Below are positions 36,835 to 45,398 of a stretch of 64,000 nucleotides of DNA, one piece after another. This stretch comes from Cryobacterium sp. Y57 (GTDB lineage Bacteria; Actinomycetota; Actinomycetes; Actinomycetales; Microbacteriaceae). The notes below the pieces were generated by a model that had not been told where the DNA came from, searched no databases, and worked only from the letters and a program-made list of their open reading frames with translations. Position 1 is the stretch's first letter, and the number at the start of each line of letters is the position of its first letter. The translations under genes and the position numbers were made by a program. The stretch lies in contig NZ_PJJL01000067.1 of NCBI RefSeq assembly GCF_002929505.1, positions 62,001 through 126,000 on the forward strand, given 5' to 3'.

Positions 36835-38076
36835 GTGACCGAGTTTCTCCCTGCGCCAGCCCTGCTCGAAACGCCTCCGGCAGCGCCCGTTTCCCTACCC
36901 GCAAGCGACCCAAACGAGCCGCTGCTCTCTGACCAGATCCTGGCCGGCATCCGTTCGCGAGCTGCCGGTTATGACCGGGCCAACACGTTCTTCTTCGACG
37001 ACCTCGAGGAGCTCGTGGCCGCCGGTTACCTGCGTGCCCTCGTGCCGATTCGGTTCGGCGGACTCGGTCGCACCCTGCAGCAGACTGCGCGCGCGCAGAC
37101 CCGGCTCGCCGCGCACGCCCCGGCCACCGCGCTCGGGGTGAACATGCACCTGATCTGGACGGGAGTCGCCGCGAGCCTCTACGCGCAGGGCGACCACTCG
37201 CTCGATTTTCTGCTCGAGGAGGCCGGCCGCGGCGAGATCTTCGCCTTTGGCGTGAGCGAACCCGGCAACGACCTGGTTCTCTTCGGCTCGACAACGGATG
37301 CCGTCCCCGAGCCAGACGGCGGCTACCGGTTCACCGGCACCAAGGTGTTCACCTCGCTCTCCCCGGCCTGGACCCGGCTCGGCACCCTGGGCCTTGATTC
37401 TTCCGGTCCGGGCGACCCTGCGATCGTCTGGGCGTTTCTCGATCGAGCGGATGCCGGCATCCACTCGAAAGACGACTGGGACACCCTCGGCATGCGCGCC
37501 AGCCAGAGCCAGAGCACGGTGCTGGAGGGTGCATTGGCCCGCCCCGACCGGGTCGTGCGCAAGCTGCCGGTCGGCCCGAACGGCGACCCGCTCGTCGCCG
37601 GGATTTTCGCCAACTTTGAAATTCTGCTCAGTGCGGTGTATACCGGTATCGGCCAGCGCGCGCTCGAGCTCGCAGCCCTGGGCGCGCAGCGACGTACATC
37701 GCGCCGGAACGACGGGCGCACGCACGCACAGGATCCGGTGGCACGCTGGCGGGTGGGCGAGCTCGTCATCGCGATGGACGGCATCTACCCGCAGATCGAC
37801 GCCCTCGCTCGGGCGGTCGACGAGCAAACCTGGCAGGTCGGTCCGGCCTGGTTCGCTCAGCTGTCCGGGCTCAAGTATCGGGCTACCCAGAACGCCAAGT
37901 TTGTCGTCGATACCGCCGTGCAGGTCGCAGGCGGGTCCGCCTTCAACGCGGGCTCCGAACTCGCGCGCCTCTACCGCGATGTGCTTGCGGGCCTGTTCCA
38001 CCCCTCCGACGCGGACTCCGCGCACGCGACCGCCGCAGCATCCGTTTTGGGACCCCTCGATGTGCGCACCTCATGA
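36835..38076 (+). CDS. Acyl-CoA dehydrogenase-family flavoprotein
   Basis: The 413-residue protein has the ACAD fold: N-domain 'DDLEELVAAGYLRALVPIRF', flavin-side beta strands 'IFAFGVSEPGNDL' and 'YRFTGTKVFTSLSPAWTRLG', and a C-terminal helical domain. The position of the catalytic Glu seen in acyl-CoA dehydrogenases ('Y-E-G') is not recognisable; the corresponding helix has 'KFVVDTAVQVAGGSAF'. It may be a dehydrogenase of unusual substrate or a group-D monooxygenase-like member. GTG 36835 is chosen from homology and the -10. It overlaps the exporter gene (ATGA). Confidence 0.8.
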   Translation: MTEFLPAPALLETPPAAPVSLPASDPNEPLLSDQILAGIRSRAAGYDRANTFFFDDLEELVAAGYLRALVPIRFGGLGRTLQQTARAQTRLAAHAPATALGVNMHLIWTGVAASLYAQGDHSLDFLLEEAGRGEIFAFGVSEPGNDLVLFGSTTDAVPEPDGGYRFTGTKVFTSLSPAWTRLGTLGLDSSGPGDPAIVWAFLDRADAGIHSKDDWDTLGMRASQSQSTVLEGALARPDRVVRKLPVGPNGDPLVAGIFANFEILLSAVYTGIGQRALELAALGAQRRTSRRNDGRTHAQDPVARWRVGELVIAMDGIYPQIDALARAVDEQTWQVGPAWFAQLSGLKYRATQNAKFVVDTAVQVAGGSAFNAGSELARLYRDVLAGLFHPSDADSAHATAAASVLGPLDVRTS

Positions 38077-39419
38077 GTTTTAGCAAAACCACCGCCATCT
38101 CGCTCGACCACTCCGGCTACACCCGGGCAGTGCTCGACCTCACCATGCGTCTGGCCGAGGTCATCTTCACTGCCGGCGCCGGCGCCGAAGATGCGACCGC
38201 CGCCATGATCGCGCTGACCCGCGCGTACGGGCTCAAAGGCACCGACGCCAATATCACGCACACAACCATCACGCTCACGCAGGAAGATGCGTTGACGCAC
38301 GAGTCGATCATTCGCAGCCGCAACGTGAAGTACCGCACGCTCGACTATTCCAAGCTCACCGCGACGTCGGAGCTGATCGCGGACATCATCGAGAAGCCGA
38401 TCGAAGTCGCCGAAGCCCGAAAAATTCTGGCGACGATCGTGAGCTCCAAGCCTCAGGTACCCAAGCAGTGGCGCCGCGTCGGCTGGAGCCTCGTCGGCGC
38501 GGGCGCCGCCGTGCTCATCGGCGCCGGACCGACGGTGATCATCGCCGCGTTCGTGGCCACCTGGATCATCGACTGGATCACCTCGGTACTCGACCACCGC
38601 CAGGTTCCTTTGTTCTATCAGACCGTCGTGGGGGGCGCGATCGGCCCGATCGTCGCCGCGATCGTGCGGCTGATCGATCCCACGGCAAATCCCTCCCTTG
38701 TAGTCGTAGCGACAATCATCATGCTCCTGGCCGGAGTGACAACCTTCGGCGCCGTGCATGACACCCTGTCGGGGTTTTATCTCACCGGAACCGCCCGAAT
38801 GGTGGAGGCCCTGCTCATCACGGCCGGACTGGTCACCGGAGTCTCCGGTTCCGCGCTGTTCCTGGGCCGATTCGGACTCTTGCTCGAGATCGATTCGAAC
38901 CCGATCGTGACGCTCGCTGTTCTGCCGGTTCTGCTCGTGGCAGCGATCGTGATCGTGATCGGGTTTGCCCTCGCCGTGCAGGTACCGTGGCGTGCGTTCT
39001 GGGTGGTCTGCGTGCTCGGCGCCCTCGCCGAATTCTTATTCGTCGCGGCCTTAGCCGGTGGATTCGGCCTGGTCGGCTCATCGGCGGCGAGCGCCCTCGG
39101 CGTCGGGCTGTTGGCCGCTGTCACCGCCCGCATCGTGCGTACCCCGCCGCTGGTCATCATGGTGACGGCTCTCGTGCCGCTGGTACCCGGACTCACCCTA
39201 TTTCGCGGTCTGCTTATGCTCTCAGAAGGCGACATCAACGGGCTGCTTTCCCTCCTCACAGCGGCGGGTATCGCCATGGCCCTGGCGGCCGGCGCCCTGC
39301 TGTCGCAGTACATCGTGCAGATCGTGTGGGGCCCGGCTCGCCGGCTGCAGCGCCGCTTCGTCGGGCCGCTCATGGCCTTGCCGGTGCGGCTCGGCCGGGA
39401 CTCCACCAAGCGCATCTAG
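38073..39419 (+). CDS. ThrE-family threonine/serine exporter-like membrane protein
   Basis: The N-terminal half carries the soluble ThrE (DUF1212) signature: 'RLAEVIFTAGAGAEDATAAM', 'YGLKGTDANITHTTITL' and 'VEVAEARKIL'-like helices. From residue about 130 there are roughly ten hydrophobic segments. ThrE exports threonine and serine in Corynebacterium; substrate here is inferred. ATGA overlap couples it to the flavoprotein gene. A strong hairpin follows directly at its stop codon. Confidence 0.86.
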   Translation: MSFSKTTAISLDHSGYTRAVLDLTMRLAEVIFTAGAGAEDATAAMIALTRAYGLKGTDANITHTTITLTQEDALTHESIIRSRNVKYRTLDYSKLTATSELIADIIEKPIEVAEARKILATIVSSKPQVPKQWRRVGWSLVGAGAAVLIGAGPTVIIAAFVATWIIDWITSVLDHRQVPLFYQTVVGGAIGPIVAAIVRLIDPTANPSLVVVATIIMLLAGVTTFGAVHDTLSGFYLTGTARMVEALLITAGLVTGVSGSALFLGRFGLLLEIDSNPIVTLAVLPVLLVAAIVIVIGFALAVQVPWRAFWVVCVLGALAEFLFVAALAGGFGLVGSSAASALGVGLLAAVTARIVRTPPLVIMVTALVPLVPGLTLFRGLLMLSEGDINGLLSLLTAAGIAMALAAGALLSQYIVQIVWGPARRLQRRFVGPLMALPVRLGRDSTKRI

Positions 39420-39463
39420 CGGTGACGCGGCATCCGCTTTTCCGGCGAATGCCGCGTCACCGC
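39419..39463. terminator. Bidirectional terminator after the ThrE-like gene
   Basis: A perfect 15-bp stem (39419-39433 with 39449-39463) with a 15-nt loop containing TTTT lies between convergent genes. Confidence 0.8.
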
Positions 39464-39465
39464 AA

Positions 39466-39708
39466 TCAGTTGGGAACGTCGGCTTCGCTGTTCGGTTCAG
39501 CGTCTTCCTCAACGAAACGGTACGGGATGGGCTCATCGGTTTCGCGTCCGCGCTGGTAGGTGCGGGTGATTGTTTCGGTGTCCTCGACCGCCTCGAGCAC
39601 GATCACGTCCTGGTAGTGGCCGTCGATATATTCCAGCTCCACCTCGGTTCCGGCGGCGATCGGGTTCGGTCCAAAGAGTACTGCCCGGTAAGTGGCGCTA
39701 TGGCTCAT
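39466..39708 (-). CDS. Small acidic hypothetical protein
   Basis: The 80-residue protein has no motif I recognise. The first 50 residues alternate as beta strands ('YRAVLFGPNPIAAGTEVELE', 'GHYQDVIVLEAVEDTETI') and the tail is acidic ('EEDAEPNSEADVPN'). GAAAGG lies about 9 nt before ATG. It stands alone between the terminator at 39419 and a divergent small gene; codon use fits a real gene. Confidence 0.6.
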   Translation of the reverse strand: MSHSATYRAVLFGPNPIAAGTEVELEYIDGHYQDVIVLEAVEDTETITRTYQRGRETDEPIPYRFVEEDAEPNSEADVPN

Positions 39709-39900
39709 GACGGTGACCTTTCAACGAGAGGTGAGGGTTCAATAGAGCGTCAGCATACGACACACCGGCAATGGGTGCACAGGGCTCCGGCCGAGTTGAC
39801 CCGTTCTCACGCGACGCTCGCACGGGGAGATGACGTTTGCGGTAAATCCGCGTATTCTCAAGGTGACGGGGCCCCACGGCTCGGCGCGAAGGAGTACACA

Positions 39901-40023
39901 ATGGCTGATAAATCACCGAAAAAGGATGCGACCAAGAAGGTTGCCGACAAGTCCCTCAAGGAAAAGAGGGCCGACAAGAAGGCGAAGTCTGAAGAGACCG
40001 CTTCTCGGGCCCGCAAGAGCTAG
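39901..40023 (+). CDS. Lysine-rich 40-residue protein
   Basis: The ORF starts 'MADKSPKKDATKKVADKS' and is made almost only of Lys, Ala, Asp, Ser, Glu and Arg, ending 'SRARKS'. AAGGAG lies 7 nt before ATG 39901. It is too short for default gene finders and is embedded in a longer frame starting at 39616. Similar basic mini-proteins are common in actinobacteria with unknown role, perhaps nucleic-acid binding. A strong T-tailed terminator follows 18 nt after the stop. Confidence 0.75.
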   Translation: MADKSPKKDATKKVADKSLKEKRADKKAKSEETASRARKS

Positions 40024-40040
40024 GTTTCAACCAGCGCACG

Positions 40041-40068
40041 GGGTGCCGCCACGGTCGTGGCGGCACCC
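40041..40068 (+). terminator. Rho-independent terminator after the 40-residue ORF
   Basis: GGGTGCCGCCAC (40041-40052) pairs with 40057-40068 around GGTC and is followed by TCTTTCT. Confidence 0.85.
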
Positions 40069-40108
40069 TCTTTCTGTGTTGTCCGCATCCGCTTGAAAAG
40101 GAGCAGTC

Positions 40109-40978
40109 ATGACCCTGCCCACCGAAGACACCCGTGTGCTCTATCCGAGCGGCGCCATCGACACACAGGCGACAGTGTTGCACTCCGAGCCGCTCGGTGA
40201 CGGGCGTTTCGCCGTGCTACTTGATGCGACCTGCGTGCATCCAGTCGATGCGGGCTGGCCCGACCAGGGGCCCGATCTGGCGCTGCTGCACCACGGCGCG
40301 GCTTTCTGGCCGGTCGACGACTGCATCGTGGGAGCCACCGACGGATCGGCACTCTACATCGGCGATGACATTCCGGTGGCTAAGGGAACACCCGGCTGGG
40401 CCTTCGTCGTGGTGCACGTGGTCGACGCGACCGGTTTGAACGCCGGCGACACCGTCACCGTCGAGGTGGACGACGGCCTGCGCGATGCCACGAGCGCCGG
40501 GCACACCAGTTGCCACCTGGCGTCGCTCGCCCTCAACGACGCGCTCGCTGGCCGCTGGAAGAAGGAGGTACGCCCCGACGCCCTCGGCGCCCCCGACTTC
40601 GACGGGCTCGCCATCGACGAGTCACTGATCGGGCCGAACGCTTCCGTCGACACCTATCGCCTCGGCAAGTCTTTGCGCAAGAAGGGATTCTCGGTCGACG
40701 GTCTCGCCGAAGCGCTCGCCTCGGTTGAAGCGACCGTCAACGCGACCCTCGCCGGGTGGGTGGAAACGAAGGCCGAGGTGCGCATCGACCGCGATGGTGA
40801 TCTCTTGACCGACCGCCGCCATTGGGTTTGCGAGCTGCCCGACGCGAGCGTGCGCATCCCGTGCGGCGGCACCCACGTGACCTCGCTCGGCACGCTCGGC
40901 GCCGTGACCGTGACGCTCACCCTGCACGACCTGAACGGCACCGACGTACTCACCATGAACACGTCCGCCACGCGCTAG
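40109..40978 (+). CDS. AlaX-like alanyl-tRNA editing protein
   Basis: The metal-binding motifs of AlaRS-related editing domains are present: 'SAGHTSCHLASLALN' (H-x3-H) and 'PCGGTHVTSLGTL' (C-x3-H), with an N-terminal barrel ('ATVLHSEPLGDGRFAVLLDA'). AlaX proteins hydrolyse mischarged Ser- or Gly-tRNA(Ala). At 289 residues it is longer than AlaX-S. The first His motif differs from the usual H-T-A-x-H-L by having Cys before the second His. A GGAG sits 6-7 nt upstream of ATG. Confidence 0.8.
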   Translation: MTLPTEDTRVLYPSGAIDTQATVLHSEPLGDGRFAVLLDATCVHPVDAGWPDQGPDLALLHHGAAFWPVDDCIVGATDGSALYIGDDIPVAKGTPGWAFVVVHVVDATGLNAGDTVTVEVDDGLRDATSAGHTSCHLASLALNDALAGRWKKEVRPDALGAPDFDGLAIDESLIGPNASVDTYRLGKSLRKKGFSVDGLAEALASVEATVNATLAGWVETKAEVRIDRDGDLLTDRRHWVCELPDASVRIPCGGTHVTSLGTLGAVTVTLTLHDLNGTDVLTMNTSATR

Positions 40979-41055
40979 CTTCGCGCATTCGGAGCAATTT
41001 GGGGGGGTCATCAGCGCCTGCCGAGTAGCACTCTGCACGGTGTTCAGGCGAGTGA

Positions 41056-41084
41056 TTGCGCAATTCTTCCCATCGGCGCAGAAT
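41056..41084 (+). promoter_or_regulatory. Predicted promoter of the glutaryl-CoA dehydrogenase-like gene
   Basis: TTGCGC (41056-41061), a 17-bp spacer and CAGAAT (41079-41084) lie 31 bp before ATG 41115. Confidence 0.45.
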
Positions 41085-41114
41085 TCAGGGGTACCAGGTC
41101 AGAGAGGACCCGCC

Positions 41115-42338
41115 ATGAGCACCGTCATTGACAGCCCCGAGATCGGCAGCGTCGCAGCGGATGCGACCACCCCCGAGTTCTTCACCGGTTCCACGAACGA
41201 CTTCTTCTGCTACGAAGATCTACTCACTCCCGAGGAGCGCCAGCTCGTGGCCGAGGCCCGAGCGGTGTTCGAGCGTGACGTGCGCCCGGTCGTGGCAGAG
41301 CACTGGAACAACGCGACTTTTCCGTTCGAGATCATCCCCGTGCTCACCGCCCTGAACTTGGTTGAACTCTGCGCGCGCGGCAATAACTTTCTGCTGCACG
41401 GCTTCATGACCCTCGAGCTCTCGCGAGTGGATGCTTCGATCTCCACCTTCGTCGGTGTACACAGCGGCTTGTTCGCAGCGGCCATCGCCCAGCTGGGCAC
41501 CGACGACCAGCGCGAACGGTATCTCGACGACGCCATCTCCCTACGCAAGATCGGAGCGTTCGCGCTCACCGAACCGGAGCACGGCTCCGACGTCTCCCGC
41601 AATATGGAAACGACTGCGACCCGGCTTGGCGACTCGTGGACCCTGAACGGCGTCAAACGCTGGATCGGCAGCGGAACCTTCGCCGCCAATGTGCTGGTCT
41701 GGGCGCGTGACACCGCCGACAACCAGATCAAGGGTTTCATCGTCAGCGCGGCACTGGACGGGTTCACGGCCGAAAAGATCGAAAACAAGATCGCGCTGCG
41801 CATCGTGCAGAACGCCACGATCACCCTCGACCACGTCGTGGTCGCCGAACGTGACCGCCTGCCGGGAGCCACCAGTTTTCGCGACACCAACCGGCTGCTC
41901 ACCAACTCCCGGGTCTGGGTGGGCTGGCAGACCGTCGGACTGCAGTTCGCGACCTACGACTATGCGCTGCGTTACGCCCTGGAACGCCAGCAGTTCGGCA
42001 AGCCGATCGCGTCGTTCCAGCTCGTACAGGAAAAACTCGTGCGCATTCTGGAGAACGCGACGACCTCGCTCGGCACGATGGTGCGCATTGCCCAGCTCCA
42101 GCAGGCCGGTACGCTGCGGCCGGAACACGCCGCGATGGCCAAGGCCTCCGCCAGCGCTCGCATGCGAGAATCCGTTGCGCTTGGCCGCTCGGTGCTCGGC
42201 GGCAACGGAATCTCCACCTCCTGGGGCATGGCCCGCGTCTTCGCCGACGCTGAAGCGCTCTATACCTACGAGGGCAGCTACGAAATCAACACCCTCGTCG
42301 TCGGTCGCGCCATCACGGGCATCTCCGCGTTCCTGTGA
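41115..42338 (+). CDS. Glutaryl-CoA dehydrogenase-like acyl-CoA dehydrogenase
   Basis: The 407-residue enzyme has 'GAFALTEPEHGSDVSRNMET' (FAD/substrate loop), 'WTLNGVKRWIGSGTFA', 'RQQFGKPIASFQLVQEKL' and 'ALYTYEGSYEINTLVVGRAI', where the Glu of 'YEG' is the catalytic base position in glutaryl-CoA dehydrogenase. It should oxidise a short acyl-CoA and pass electrons to ETF. AGAGAGGA lies 6 nt before ATG 41115, which excludes the upstream frame opening at 41040. It stands alone between the AlaX-like gene and the 5-oxoprolinase locus. Confidence 0.88.
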   Translation: MSTVIDSPEIGSVAADATTPEFFTGSTNDFFCYEDLLTPEERQLVAEARAVFERDVRPVVAEHWNNATFPFEIIPVLTALNLVELCARGNNFLLHGFMTLELSRVDASISTFVGVHSGLFAAAIAQLGTDDQRERYLDDAISLRKIGAFALTEPEHGSDVSRNMETTATRLGDSWTLNGVKRWIGSGTFAANVLVWARDTADNQIKGFIVSAALDGFTAEKIENKIALRIVQNATITLDHVVVAERDRLPGATSFRDTNRLLTNSRVWVGWQTVGLQFATYDYALRYALERQQFGKPIASFQLVQEKLVRILENATTSLGTMVRIAQLQQAGTLRPEHAAMAKASASARMRESVALGRSVLGGNGISTSWGMARVFADAEALYTYEGSYEINTLVVGRAITGISAFL

Positions 42339-42345
42339 TGCTCGC

Positions 42346-42368
42346 GCTCGGCCATCCGCTCGCCGAGC
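42346..42368 (+). terminator. Weak hairpin after the acyl-CoA dehydrogenase gene
   Basis: GCTCGG and CCGAGC pair across 11 nt and are followed shortly by TTTTCTT. The stem is only six bases, so it is a weak call. Confidence 0.35.
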
Positions 42369-42410
42369 CGTGACTTTTCTTGCCAGTCGTAGCGGGCAGG
42401 GCCACGCGGC

Positions 42411-42506
42411 GAGCATAACTCCTGCAATTTGCACGCTCACCAGGATGGCACTGCGAATTCACGCGGAAGTCTGCACGGGGTCTGGGAAATTGCAGGAGTT
42501 ATGCTC
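42411..42506. repeat. Palindromic element, copy 2
   Basis: GAGCATAACTCCTGCAATTT (42411-42430) is repeated inverted at 42487-42506, a perfect 20-bp pair around a 56-nt centre. The 16 core bases equal the arms of the element at 17452-17530. It occupies the middle of the 333-bp gap between the acyl-CoA dehydrogenase and the transporter; the remainder of the gap holds the hairpin at 42346 and the promoter at 42585. Confidence 0.85.
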
Positions 42507-42584
42507 CGGGAACGGCGGGCACGCCTGCTTCAGGCACTCTTCCGGAGCAATTGGTTTGTGGACAAGCCTATTTGTGCAGAAAAG

Positions 42585-42613
42585 TTGCGCGGATTGTTGA
42601 ACAATCATAGGCT
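42585..42613 (+). promoter_or_regulatory. Predicted promoter of the transporter-hydrolyase pair
   Basis: TTGCGC (42585-42590), a 17-bp spacer and TAGGCT (42608-42613) lie 58 bp before ATG 42672. The spacer is filled by the GntR-type operator, so a bound repressor would block RNA polymerase. Confidence 0.65.
42593..42605. promoter_or_regulatory. GntR-type operator, site A
   Basis: ATTGTTGAACAAT is a perfect 6-1-6 palindrome. The 15-mer GGATTGTTGAACAAT recurs at the other end of the locus (site B, 50902-50914, opposite strand). A GntR/FCD regulator is encoded between them. Confidence 0.7.
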
Positions 42614-42671
42614 TTCTGACATTCAGTGACCGCCGGTGCTGACTCGTATCCCAAAGAAGTGAGCAGCACCC

Positions 42672-43892
42672 ATGGCCACGACCACCACACGCAAACCTGA
42701 AAAGCTCAAGAACAAACACCGTGGCGCACTACTCGGGGCGATGTTTCTCATGGCGACCAGCGCGGTCGGCCCCGGCTTCATCGTGCAGACCACCACCTTC
42801 ACGGTGCAGCTCGGCGCCGCCTTCGCCTTCGCCATTCTGGTGTCGATCCTGGTGGACATCGCCGTGCAGCTGAACGTGTGGCGGGTGATCGGGGTAAGCG
42901 GCAGGCGCGCCCAGGAACTCGCCAACACCGTGCTTCCGGGTGCCGGATGGTTTCTCGCCGCCCTCATCTGCATCGGCGGTCTCGTCTTCAACGTGGGCAA
43001 CATCGCCGGAACCGGCCTCGGCATCAACGTTCTGTTCGGCATCGATCCGAAGATCGGCGGGCTCGTGTCGGCCGCCGTCGCCATCGCCATCTTCCTGAGC
43101 AAGCGCGCCGGCGTGGCCCTCGACAAGATCGTGGTCGTGCTCGGGGCCGTCATGATCCTGCTCATCGGCTACGTGGCCATCGTGTCGAAACCACCGCTCG
43201 GTGAGGCACTCCGAAACACCGTCATCCCCGACAACATCGACTTTCTCATCATCACGACCCTCATCGGCGGCACGATCGGCGGGTACATCACCTATGCCGG
43301 GGCGCACCGCATGATCGACGCCGGTGTTTCCGGCCCCGAGAACGTGGGCGAGATCACCAAGAGTTCGATCCTGGGTATCATCATCACCGGCGTCATTCGG
43401 GTGCTGTTGTTCCTGGCGATTCTCGGAGTCGTCGCCGGCGGCGTAGCGCTCACGAGCGATAACCTCGCCGCCGAAGCATTCCAGTCAGCGGCCGGCAACA
43501 TCGGTCTCAAGCTGTTCGGCGTGATCCTCTGGGCCGCCTCGATCACCTCGGTGATCGGTGCCGCCTACACGTCGATTTCGTTCGTCACGACCGCCAGGAC
43601 CTCGCCGCGGGTGCGGAGCATTGCCACCTGCGTGTTCATCGCGGTGTCGGCCACGGTCTTCACCCTCCTCGGCCAGGCCCCGGCCACCCTGCTCATCATG
43701 GCCGGTGCCGTGAACGGCCTGATCCTGCCGGTAGGCTTCGCGGTCATCCTCTGGGTGGCGTGGCGCCGCCGCGACCTGCTCGGCGGTTACGTCTATCCCC
43801 AGTGGCTGCTGGTCAGTGGAGTCGCTGCCTGGCTGCTGACCCTGTACCTCGGCTACCGGTCGCTCGGCGGCCTCGTGCAGCTGTGGACGTAA
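42672..43892 (+). CDS. NRAMP-fold transporter of the Pxp/Kip locus (YcsG-like)
   Basis: The 406-residue protein has about eleven hydrophobic segments and the NRAMP layout, with '[20 protein letters not shown]' in TM1 and '[19 protein letters not shown]' near TM6. The metal-site motifs of true NRAMP metal carriers (D-P-G-N in TM1, M-P-H in TM6) are absent, so divalent metal transport is doubtful. YcsG-like proteins sit with ycsF/kip genes in Bacillus. Uptake of 5-oxoproline or a related amide is a reasonable inference. It overlaps the next gene by 10 bp. Confidence 0.82.
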   Translation: MATTTTRKPEKLKNKHRGALLGAMFLMATSAVGPGFIVQTTTFTVQLGAAFAFAILVSILVDIAVQLNVWRVIGVSGRRAQELANTVLPGAGWFLAALICIGGLVFNVGNIAGTGLGINVLFGIDPKIGGLVSAAVAIAIFLSKRAGVALDKIVVVLGAVMILLIGYVAIVSKPPLGEALRNTVIPDNIDFLIITTLIGGTIGGYITYAGAHRMIDAGVSGPENVGEITKSSILGIIITGVIRVLLFLAILGVVAGGVALTSDNLAAEAFQSAAGNIGLKLFGVILWAASITSVIGAAYTSISFVTTARTSPRVRSIATCVFIAVSATVFTLLGQAPATLLIMAGAVNGLILPVGFAVILWVAWRRRDLLGGYVYPQWLLVSGVAAWLLTLYLGYRSLGGLVQLWT

Positions 43893-44680
43893 CGACCTTC
43901 GACCGGGCACACGTCACCCCCGCCGAGGCCCGCGCACTGTTTCGCGGCGGCCTCGCCACGCCGACGGCGGGCTGGTCGAGCGGTTTCACCCAGGCCAACC
44001 TCATCATCGTGCCCAAGGAGCAGGCCTTCGACGTTCTGCTGTTCGCTGAACGCAATCCCAACTCGTGCCCGATTCTCGGCGTGCTCGAAGCCGGGCAGAC
44101 GACCGGCCCGCTGCTGGTCGGCGGCGACATTCGCACCGATGTCGGCCGCTACACGGCTTACCGGAACGGTGAACTCGTCGACGAGCCGACCGACCTCTCG
44201 GCCTGGTGGCGCGACGACCTGGTGACGTTCATCGTCGGCTGCAGCTTCACCTTCGAAGCGGCGCTGCAGCGCGCGCACATTCCGATCGCGCACATCGAGC
44301 AGGGCCGAAACGTGCTCATGTACCGCACGAACCGGCGCTGCGCATCCGCGGGCAACATGGCCGGCCCCCTCGTCGTGTCGATGCGGCCGATCCCTGCTGA
44401 CCGGGTAGCGGATGCCGCGCGCATCACCGCGCGCTACCCGGCCGTGCACGGCGCCCCCGTCCACATCGGGGATCCAGCCGAGCTCGGAATCCATGATCTC
44501 GCCAGCCCCGATTTCGGAGATGCGGTGACGGTGGCCGACGGTTTCGTGCCCGTGTTCTGGGCCTGCGGAGTCACACCGCAAGCAGCGGTGATGGAGTCCC
44601 GACCGCCGCTGGCGATCGGTCACGCTCCTGGCCACATGCTCATCACGGACGCCCGCGACGCCGATTATCTGATGCCGTAG
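43883..44680 (+). CDS. Putative hydro-lyase, YcsI/DUF1445 family
   Basis: The 265-residue protein matches YcsI-type proteins: '[20 protein letters not shown]', '[20 protein letters not shown]', '[20 protein letters not shown]' and '[20 protein letters not shown]', ending with '[14 protein letters not shown]'. The family is annotated as putative hydro-lyase without proven substrate. GTG 43883 gives the standard N-terminus; the frame opening at 43760 lies inside the transporter gene. The pairing with an NRAMP-fold protein and Kip genes is the same as in the Bacillus ycsF-kip region. Confidence 0.85.
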   Translation: MDVTTFDRAHVTPAEARALFRGGLATPTAGWSSGFTQANLIIVPKEQAFDVLLFAERNPNSCPILGVLEAGQTTGPLLVGGDIRTDVGRYTAYRNGELVDEPTDLSAWWRDDLVTFIVGCSFTFEAALQRAHIPIAHIEQGRNVLMYRTNRRCASAGNMAGPLVVSMRPIPADRVADAARITARYPAVHGAPVHIGDPAELGIHDLASPDFGDAVTVADGFVPVFWACGVTPQAAVMESRPPLAIGHAPGHMLITDARDADYLMP

Positions 44681-44691
44681 CGCGCCGCTAC
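44677..44691. terminator. Small hairpin between convergent ends
   Basis: GTAGCG and CGCTAC pair around CGC between the YcsI and GntR stop codons. It is short, and its role as a terminator is uncertain. Confidence 0.25.
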
Positions 44692-45368
44692 GCGCGGGAA
44701 TGCGCCTCGAGCAGCTGCTCCTCCGCGCGGCGCAGGTAATCGACCATGAGCGCGGCCGCCGCCGGGCGGTCCCCAGCCTCGAACCTGTCGAGAATGACGG
44801 CGTTGTCGTCGATGTAGGGCGCGTGAAAGAGCGGATTGGCCACCATCGAGTGGAACACCAGCCGCATCTCGGCGAGCACCTGCGTCATCTGCGCATTGAG
44901 GCGGTCACTTCCAGTCAGCGCGACGACGCCCGCATGAAAGTCCTGATTGGCACTCGCCATGCCCGGCACGGAACCGACATCTCGGGCGGCCCGGGCGCGC
45001 GCGATCGCGGCGTGAAGGGCATCCGTTGTCGGACTGGTCGACCAAGTGAGGGCCGCCGATTCCAGAAAACGTCGCACCCGGTAGATCTCCCGGATGTCGT
45101 CGGCGGTCGGACGGGTGACGAAGACACCACGATTGGGGATGCGGGTGACGACGTGCTCGCGGGCGAGGGTGGCGAACGCCTCGCGCAGGGTGTTGCGGGA
45201 AACGCCGAGCACCTCGCAGAGCGGCTCCTCCGACAGCTTGGCACCGGGCGCGAGCTGACCGGCCGAGATGCGCTCACGCAGCATCGACGCCGCCCACAGG
45301 CCGGTTTCGGTGTGGCGCGCGTCGACGCTCTGGCGACGCAGGTCGGGCAGGATCTCGTCGAGGGTCAT
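44688..45368 (-). CDS. GntR/FadR-family (FCD) transcription regulator
   Basis: A winged helix-turn-helix ('GAKLSEEPLCEVLGVSRNTL' and 'REAFATLAREHVVTRIPNRG') is followed by an FCD domain ('YRVRRFLESAALTW', 'ANQDFHAGVVALTG', 'DDNAVILDRFEAGDRPAAA'), where the His/Asp residues usually bind a metal and an organic acid. It is the last gene of the minus-strand Pxp operon. ATG 45368 is 6 nt after TACGCT and may also be read from its own leaderless transcript; GTG 45374 is the alternative start. It is the natural candidate to bind the ATTGTTGAACAAT sites. Confidence 0.88.
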   Translation of the reverse strand: MTLDEILPDLRRQSVDARHTETGLWAASMLRERISAGQLAPGAKLSEEPLCEVLGVSRNTLREAFATLAREHVVTRIPNRGVFVTRPTADDIREIYRVRRFLESAALTWSTSPTTDALHAAIARARAARDVGSVPGMASANQDFHAGVVALTGSDRLNAQMTQVLAEMRLVFHSMVANPLFHAPYIDDNAVILDRFEAGDRPAAAALMVDYLRRAEEQLLEAHSRA

Positions 45369-45398
45369 AGGCACAGCGTATCCATTCTCGGGTGCAGG

